From Chelonoidis abingdonii (taxonomy: Eukaryota > Chordata > Testudines > Testudinidae), in the NCBI RefSeq assembly GCF_003597395.2, contig NC_133771.1, positions 49,126,776 to 49,190,775 of the forward strand: DNA of 64,000 bases, given 5' to 3'. The position numbers and the translations under genes are program-made. Shown one piece after another: positions 59,301-64,000 of this stretch (its first letter is position 1; every line of letters starts with the position of its first letter). The notes below the pieces were generated by a model. That model ran no database searches and had not been told where the DNA came from. It saw nothing but the letters and a program-made list of their open reading frames with translations.

Positions 59301-62300
59301 CTTAATAACCTCACCACTTTCCATTCCAAATACTAAGTGCACTTCTTCAACCTGGTCTATGCTAATAAATAACAGTTATATCACTCTCATTCCTGGTACA
59401 CTGAAATGTCTTCATAACATGTTAAATAATAACATCTTTCTTTTCAGCAGCGGATTTCAAAGCACTTTACAAAGGAGATCAGTACAATTATCTCCATTTT
59501 ACAGATGGGAAAACTTACACCCAGAGGGTGAAGGGACTTGCCTGTGGTCACTCAGGAGGCCACTGGGAACAGAACACATATCTCCAGAGTCCCAGTCCCC
59601 TATCCACTAGATGACACCAGTGGTTCTGGGGGGCCATGGACAGGCTTCAGGGGGTCCACCAAGCATGGCCGGCATTATACTCACTAGGGCTCAGGACAGG
59701 AAGCTAAAGCTCTACCACACAGGATTGCAGCCCAGGGCCCCAAACCCCATCACCTAGGGCTGAAGCCAAAGATTGAACAACTGAGCATCACAATGCTCCC
59801 TGTGGTGTGGGGCCCTGGGCAATTGCCCTGCTTGCTACCCTCTAACTCTAGCTTTTATATGCAGAAAAACAGTTGTGGCACAGCTGGGCCATGGAGTTTT
59901 TATAGCACGTTAGGAAAGAAAAATGTTGAGAAACCCTGGACTAGACCATTCTGGTATCTCAGCAGGGGTCTCTTCTTTTCTAATGATTGATATTCAGTGC
60001 CAATAAGGTGATTAGTAGCCTTTGGACTCTACTAAGGGGCCTGCTGAATGCTCAGTGGTTGCAGAGCCAGCATAGTACCATTTGTATAGTTAAGGTAAAG
60101 AACCATAGAAGATTAAGGTTGGAAGAGACCTCAGGAGGTCATCTAGTCCCTGCTCAAAGCAGGGCCAATCGCCAACTAAATCATCCCAGCCAGGGTATTG
60201 TCTGGCCTTAAAAACCTCTAAGGATGGAGATTCTACCACCTTCCTAGGTAATCCATTCCAGAGCTTCACTACCCTCCCAGTGAAATAGTTTTTCCTAATA
60301 TCCAACCTAGACCTCCCCCATTGCTCCTTGTTCTGTCTTCTGCCACCACTGAGAACAGCCTAGATCCATCTTTGGAACCCTCCTTCAGGTAATTGAAGGC
60401 TGCTATCTAGCATGAGTAAGGGTTGCAGAATGAGACCTATATTATTAAAATACATTTTACTGCTACTAATTGCTATTTAAGAAAATAATAAATATTCTTT
60501 TTTTTAAAAAAAGCTAAATTATATATAAAAAAGAACATTTCAGAAGCTGCTTGCTACTTTTCATCTCAGATTATCTTAATTTAAAATTCATTATACCTAG
60601 ACTTGTAAGGATTAGATTTTTATCAGTAAATGACAGTTTCCCATACACACATAAACTGAAGAAAAAATATTTCCATTGATAATAAAACATTAACAGATAG
60701 ACAAAGTAAAATATTGCTTGATTTAAGGATATACACTGTTTACTTAGTATATTTTGACATGATGTTGACAATTTGTTTAATGGTTATAAAGTTTTAACTT
60801 TTTGAATCTCATTGTCTACTGTCATTAAATAAGTATTGTCTCCCCCCACTAGTTTCCTGCAACTCTGAAAATTTAAAAAGATGAAAATAGAAAAAAAGCT
60901 TAAAAATAAACATAGATATTATCTGTTGAAATTATAAAAAAATATAAATTGAATACTGCCAAGCCTAATTAGATTGTATATGTAATCTATGTTTGAGCCA
61001 CCAACTCAGATTCTTAGCTACCTCTTAACTCCTTTTTGCTCAGTTCTCAACTAGCCTTCATTCATGCTGCACTCGTTTGTGAATATAAAACTCATATTTT
61101 GTGTGCACAGCAGAACATTATACGTTCAGTTACCTGATTTTACGGCAAATATACAGTTTTCCATGAACACAATACTGCGGCCATCTGAAAATTAAAACCT
61201 TTATCTCTTTGTCATTCAAATGGAAATAGAATAGGTTTGCCAGTTAAGAGCCAGGAAGAACCTGGCTCTTACAGAGTTATTCAATGAGGGAGGGAAGGAA
61301 GGAAGGAGCTTTCCCCCCGTCTGCAAGGCACAAAGGCTGCCCCATCCTTTCTCCACAGAGGCAATGACAGCCCAAAGGAGGTAGGAAGGGAAGAGGTGGG
61401 AATAAGGCAGTGCTACTGCTCTAGACCTATGCCTGTGGGAAAGTAAGTCAGACCCCACAATGAGGAGAGTAGCAAACATACCACCTGCTCTGTCTGGATG
61501 CTTATAGGTGCTCCAGGAAACATTATGTTCCCCTATAGCAAAATTCATTCCACCACCCACACTGCTCTTTTCTCTGGGTTGTTCCTAAGCAGCACAATGT
61601 AGCTTTAATGAGGAGCCTTTTAATGTACAGATCATACTTTCTCCAACCCTAATACAAGGATGTGTTTGAAATTTGAAAAAAAAAAAAAAGGTTGTGTGTA
61701 TTATCAGTTATAATTTCTGCTATACCCACATGCATTTAAAGTTAAAATTTGGACAAGTTTCCAGTAGCCTGTAATCTTTTTCCACATCTGTTTACCTCAT
61801 TGAAAGGAAGTTCTCCTTTACTGTAACCATGATCAGCCCTGTGCTCACTGTGCAACCTTAAGAATCAAACTAGAAGTGTTTACTCCTGAAATAAAAAGCA
61901 AGATTTCCAGTAAAAGAGTTTCATAAAGGTACCTTCAATCCACGAGTTCCTGGTAGCCTAATATGACCCTGTAGAGAGCAGGGAAAGAAAATGACAACTG
62001 TCAAGCAGCAGAGGCAGCTCTAGGTATTTTGCCACCCCAAGCATGGCAGGCAGGCTGTCTTTGGCTTGCTTGCGGAAGGTCCCCAGTCCCATGGATTCGG
62101 CGGCAGCCTGCAGGAGGTCCGCTGAAGCTGTGAGACCAGCGGATCCTCCTCAGGCATTCCACCGAAGGCAACCTGCCTGCCGCCCTCGCTGAGACCGGCA
62201 GAGTGCCCCTGTGGCTTGCTGCCCCAGGCATGCGCTTGGCATGCTGGTGCCTGGAGCCACCCATGTCAATCAGTATATAGCCAATTATCCACATACAATT

Positions 62301-63731
62301 AGGACCTGAATCCACTGCCCATTCAAGTCAATGGAAAGACTCCCATCAGTTTCAGTGGGTGGTAAATCATGGCCATGGTTACTAACAATGAAACTTACAG
62401 TAGCTCCAGGGGGACCAGCAAAGCCAGGCCTACCAGGAATTCCTGCAATCCCTTTTGAACCAGTATCACCCTGTCCAGGAAACATTGAATCATTAAAAAT
62501 AAATTCACCCACCTTGATCACATGCTTAGTGCTTTATATTATCAAAAATTTAAAAAGGAAGAGAAACTAAAAAGTCCAGGTATATAAGTTTAGATATATC
62601 TCTGCCAGTATTTGTTTGCTTTGTTTAGATAAAGGGACTTCTGTGATACTCATCACAATGAGAACCAGTCTGCAAAAAACCACCAGCATTTTCTTCGGTC
62701 TGTTAGGTACCCAGAGTGCAAGCAATTCAAACAGGGATGTCCCAGAGTGTAGTTTTTCAGAGTCCAATGGCCAGCTCCTTCTTGATCTCCAACCTAAGGT
62801 GATGTGTGTCTGCTCAAACCTCTGGGCAATCAGAACTGGAAAGTTTGCGTATGTCTGTCTGTGTCTATATCTGTGCTGTCAGTCAGATACAAGGATGCTG
62901 TTAGCAGTCTGAAGAATCCTTCCTCCTCATCATCCCTGCAAATGGTGTTTGTGGTAGACGAATGATAGGATCCTCTTTCCCCTGGGAAAGCCCAGCCCCA
63001 ACCACAAGAAGATGTGCTGTTTTGCTACTTTTTTAAAGAACCCACCAAGGAGAGGGATCTCTCTCTCTCTTACTTTCTTCCCTATAACAGGAGCCCTAGA
63101 ATCATAGCAACTTTTGCCCTCTGCACAGCCCCAACAGTTAGGAGAGAGGAACTCAACTATTGTCTAGGACTATTTATGGAACAGGGAATTTATTTATATG
63201 TACAGGTATGACTACTCCCAAATACCTTTGCTTCTATAGACAACTAGCCTGGTGAGTCTCATTTGCTTCTGTCTTTACATATTGAGGCCTGGGGCCAAAA
63301 TCCAAATCCTTATTGCCCTAGTCAAGCAAGTAGTCCAGTTAACTTCTATGGAACTACTTGTGTGAATAAAGGCAAACTGGATTCAGCCCTGGGTCACCAA
63401 TCTGAACGAATAACAGCTCCCATATATAGCTCCCATATGCTGCCATCTGATGCATGTGTGTCCCAGAAAGTCATGTCACTGAGCAACTAGACTGGGCCCC
63501 TCACAAAGAGAATGATACTTACTGTTCTTCCCCAAGGGCGTTCAGGACCTGTTTCTCCTAGAAATCCTCTCTCCCTACATAAGGGTAAAATAGATTATTT
63601 TAATCTACACAAAAAAAAGTATAAATACATTAATAATAGATAGTTGAGGGAATAAATTCAGATTTTAAAAATTCTACCTTTAAACCCAAAGTACCTTGAC
63701 CACCCTCTGGCCCTTGAGATCCTTGATAGGC
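53112..63731 (-). CDS. FACIT-type collagen chain, 3' part (eleven exons, 5' end outside window)
   Basis: This is the C-terminal part of a fibril-associated collagen, a secreted extracellular-matrix chain. Eleven exons of 54, 52, 72, 36, 45, 33, 147, 177, 91, 78 and 206 nt join at AG/GT sites in compatible phases. Total coding is 991 nt; it would be 993 (330 residues plus stop) if the 52-nt exon were 54. Domain order is the end of a Gly-X-Y domain, an NC2-like segment of about 44 residues with three Cys, a COL1-like helix with imperfections, CKTGC at the helix end, and a 29-residue tail. Size pattern and order resemble collagen IX chains, but NC2 and tail differ from the IX chains I recall. 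COL19-, COL21- or COL12/14-like relatives remain possible. Four glycine positions hold Arg or Ala, so the gene may be degenerating. Confidence 0.8.
54015..54092 (-). CDS. Collagen exon J (78 nt), COL1 helix with imperfections
   Basis: The split Gly codon is followed by [15 protein letters not shown] and [10 protein letters not shown]. One triplet starts with Arg (AGA) instead of Gly. GFVFAGFEG is a length-altering imperfection of the kind found in FACIT COL1 domains. The acceptor is TTTTAG and the donor GTACTC. Phase 1 at both ends. Confidence 0.83.
54230..54320 (-). CDS. Collagen exon I (91 nt), COL1 helix
   Basis: It reads [16 protein letters not shown] then [14 protein letters not shown], ending in the first G of a split Gly codon. 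Triplets are perfect. The acceptor is CTATAG and the donor GTAAAA. The exon ends in phase 1, matching exon J. Confidence 0.86.
54321..56514 (-). other. Collagen intron, about 2.2 kb
   Basis: This is the largest gap in the COL1 part of the gene. It is AT-rich with no further Gly-X-Y coding sequence and no clearly recognised transposon. Open frames at 54329-54526, 54893-55087, 55222-55434 and 56251-56472 are not gene-like. Confidence 0.6.
56515..56691 (-). CDS. Collagen exon H (177 nt), NC2-like segment and start of COL1
   Basis: It opens with [17 protein letters not shown], followed by an amphipathic stretch, then [13 protein letters not shown], and returns to Gly-X-Y at [16 protein letters not shown]. 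The V(C)xR(I/V) pattern resembles the collagen IX alpha-1 NC2 region. The segment is longer and has two additional cysteines. NC2 of FACITs helps align the three chains. The acceptor is CATGCAG and the donor GTAATT. Confidence 0.85.
57186..57332 (-). CDS. Collagen exon G (147 nt), end of helix before NC2
   Basis: It begins [17 protein letters not shown] and ends [12 protein letters not shown], with Gly at every third residue. The acceptor is GTTTTAG and the donor GTAAGA. A 147-nt exon at the end of the COL2 helix is, as I recall, also found in collagen IX genes. Confidence 0.88.
57509..57541 (-). CDS. Collagen exon F (33 nt)
   Basis: It encodes [11 protein letters not shown]. The final codon AAT joins exon G's GTT GGA to keep G-N-V-G register. 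The acceptor is TTTAAAG and the donor GTAAGT. Confidence 0.82.
57980..58209. mobile_element. GC-rich hAT-type MITE, family copy 4, in collagen intron
   Basis: It starts CAGGGGCAGCTCTAGG and ends GTGCCTGGAGCCCCCCCTG. The flanks cttaatcc and cttaatct agree at 7 of 8. Internally it carries 'ggtccccagtcccgcggatt' and 'gcgggaccagcgga' blocks that pair with those of copy 5. Confidence 0.82.
58210..58942. other. Collagen intron sequence, nothing recognised
   Basis: AT-rich intronic DNA. A weak sauropsid palindromic repeat half ('aggctgagcactgcactctc') may occur near 58695. No exon. Confidence 0.45.
58943..59126. mobile_element. Tc/mariner-type MITE, 184 bp, in collagen intron
   Basis: TA flanks both sides (58941-58942 and 59127-59128). 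The inverted ends are CACCTCTACACTGATATGAT and, on the other strand, CTTCTACCCCGATATAACGC. Repeated internal 'gatataacgcgg' and 'cctataacacgg' motifs are typical of this Tigger-like family. Confidence 0.78.
59149..59193 (-). CDS. Collagen exon E (45 nt)
   Basis: It encodes [15 protein letters not shown], five intact triplets. The acceptor is TCTGTGCAG and the donor GTACAG. Phase 0. A Tc-mariner MITE (58943-59126) ends only 22 bp downstream of the exon, close to the donor. Confidence 0.85.
59455..59618 (+). repeat. MIR-type SINE, old copy
   Basis: The core-like string 'ccattttacagatgggaaaa' is followed by 'gggtgaagggacttgcct' and 'gtggtcactcagg', and then a 'cagagtcccagtcccctatc'-like tail. 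This is the conserved core of MIR/CORE-SINE elements. The copy is diverged, with no visible target duplication. It lies in a collagen intron. Confidence 0.75.
59628..59938. mobile_element. hAT-Charlie-like element, 311 bp
   Basis: It starts CAGTGGTTCTGGGG and ends, inverted, CAGGGTTTCTCAACAT. Sub-terminal sequence near the right end ('cagctgggccatggagt') fits Charlie-type MITEs. The flanking octamers gatgacac and gactagac match poorly (5 of 8), so the insertion is old or the end is slightly off. It directly follows the MIR tail. Confidence 0.65.
60100..60412 (-). mobile_element. CR1 LINE 3' end, antisense, in collagen intron
   Basis: It begins 'aaccatagaagattaaggtt' and 'ggaagagacctcaggaggtc'. 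The minus strand gives [20 protein letters not shown] and [13 protein letters not shown] from the ORF2 tail. It is the same subfamily as the copies at 24393 and 45825, and is truncated at about 60412. Because the host gene is also on the minus strand, this copy is in sense with respect to it. Confidence 0.9.
60413..61932. other. Collagen intron sequence
   Basis: AT-rich intron DNA with T- and A-runs (about 60495 and 61678) and a GGAA-rich stretch near 61293-61302. The minus-strand open frame of 114 codons at 61216-61560 has no recognisable domain. Confidence 0.5.
61933..61968 (-). CDS. Collagen exon D (36 nt)
   Basis: It encodes [12 protein letters not shown]. The second triplet begins with Arg (AGG) where Gly is expected, so it reads [12 protein letters not shown]. 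The acceptor is CTCTACAG and the donor GTACCT. A hAT MITE lies just upstream in the intron (62009-62265). Confidence 0.8.
62009..62265. mobile_element. GC-rich hAT-type MITE, family copy 5, in collagen intron
   Basis: It starts CAGAGGCAGCTCTAGG and ends GTGCCTGGAGCCACCCATG. The flanks tcaagcag and tcaatcag agree at 7 of 8. Interior blocks 'ggtccccagtcccatggatt' and 'cctcaggcattccaccgaag' match copy 4 closely. It sits 40 bp upstream of collagen exon D. Confidence 0.82.
62399..62470 (-). CDS. Collagen exon C (72 nt)
   Basis: It begins [16 protein letters not shown] and ends GPPGAT: eight perfect Gly-X-Y triplets. The acceptor is CCTGGACAG and the donor GTAAGT. Phase 0 at both ends. Confidence 0.88.
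62471..63522. other. Collagen intron sequence
   Basis: No Gly-X-Y exon is visible between exons C and B. The CT-rich run at 63058-63071 and the surrounding sequence show no transposon ends that I recognise. Confidence 0.5.
63523..63574 (-). CDS. Collagen exon B (52 nt, frame-disturbed)
   Basis: After the acceptor ATGTAG the exon begins GGAGAGAGGATTT. In frame from exon A it soon meets a stop. Read two bases out, it gives [16 protein letters not shown], clear Gly-X-Y with one Gly replaced by Arg (CGC). A 54-nt exon with one more GA unit would restore GER-GFL. Alternatively, using the AG four bases downstream gives an in-frame 48-nt exon. The donor is GTAAGT. Confidence 0.65.
63678..63731 (-). 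CDS. Collagen exon A (54 nt)
   Basis: It reads [18 protein letters not shown], six Gly-X-Y triplets, with the first Gly replaced by Ala (GCC, one base from GGC). The acceptor is cttaggcc-type CTTTAG and the donor GTAGAATT is weak-looking. Fifty-four nucleotides is the classic collagen exon length. It starts and ends in phase 0. Confidence 0.75.
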
Positions 63732-64000
63732 CTAAAGAAAAAACAACAATTAAGACAAAGAGGTTAGTTTTTAAGATTACATACACAAAATACTGGTTGC
63801 TTCATAATTCCACACCCCATTTAGCTCTATACCAGGATCCCCCTCTCTCCTAGGCAATCCAGGAGAGAGGGCAAGGAAAAAGAGGCGAGCGGCTAGTCCT
63901 GCAGAAGGAGGGGAGGAGTCAATGGAGGCGACAACAAGTATGAGCCCTAGGAGGATTGCGAGGGCGAATACGAATCGAGAGGACTTGCGGCCAGCTGGTG
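63732..64000. other. Collagen intron start with abrupt GC shift at window edge
   Basis: After an AT-rich stretch, composition changes at about 63840 to purine- and GC-rich DNA up to the window end. An 11-bp perfect inverted repeat, CCCTCTCTCCT and AGGAGAGAGGG (63841-63851 and 63861-63871), marks the boundary. A transposon or an exon of the upstream collagen could start here, but I see no Gly-X-Y frame. Confidence 0.4.

Noticed and set aside
62285..62521. Minus-strand open frame of 78 codons taken as a single-exon collagen fragment
   Set aside because: Only the central 24 codons are the spliced exon (62399-62470); the rest is intron read-through.
1..64000. CRISPR arrays, tRNA or rRNA genes, bacterial-type operons
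   Set aside because: Both strands were scanned by eye. No regularly spaced repeats, cloverleaf with A/B boxes outside SINEs, or rRNA-like sequence was recognised, and the window is clearly vertebrate.

Overview
The window is vertebrate nuclear DNA, most likely from a turtle or a close archelosaurian relative. It is AT-rich and gene-poor, with no operons. It is packed with CR1-superfamily LINE copies in both orientations, hAT, Harbinger and Tc-mariner non-autonomous elements, solo LTRs, and the dispersed SINE-like unit containing 'TGGCACCTTA(A/T)AGA' that is familiar from turtle and crocodilian genomes. The organism call rests on this repeat mix and was not confirmed by a search.

Layout. 1-0.7 kb: GC-rich DNA ending in a hAT-type terminus. 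4-5 kb: two hAT-type elements. 6.4-9.9 kb: a sense CR1/L3-like LINE with ORF1, endonuclease and reverse transcriptase remnants. 11-13.5 kb: two more hAT-type elements, one of 1,143 bp with an exact 8-bp target duplication. 14-22 kb: several CR1 pieces and small DNA transposons. 23.2-24.4 kb: a CpG island with CCAAT and GC boxes and no recognisable gene attached. 24.4-30.5 kb: antisense CR1 DNA, including one long copy interrupted by three LTR-like insertions. 31-33.6 kb: antisense CR1/L3 and L2-like LINEs, the latter holding a solo LTR. 38.8-40.1 kb: a LINE of a different lineage. 40.4-44.3 kb: nested hAT, CR1 and LTR insertions. 45.8-47 kb: the 3' half of a sense CR1. 48.7-49.4 kb: C-rich low-complexity DNA. 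49.6-50.3 kb: a decayed Ty3/gypsy pol.

The only convincing host gene is on the minus strand from the right edge to about 52.7 kb. It is the 3' part of a fibril-associated (FACIT) collagen gene, with eleven exons at consensus splice sites. It has Gly-X-Y exons, a non-collagenous NC2-like segment, a COL1-like domain with imperfections, a cysteine pair at the helix end, a stop codon and a poly(A) signal. Exon sizes and domain order look most like collagen IX chains, but the NC2 and C-terminal sequences differ from the IX chains I know, so no symbol is given. Four glycines are replaced by Arg or Ala in otherwise intact register, and one exon is 2 nt short of the expected 54. The gene may therefore be decaying or under relaxed constraint.

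No defence system, CRISPR array, RNA gene or other novel multi-gene system was found. The points most worth a second look are the unusual collagen, the orphan CpG island, and the insertion layers that can be dated relative to each other from target duplications.
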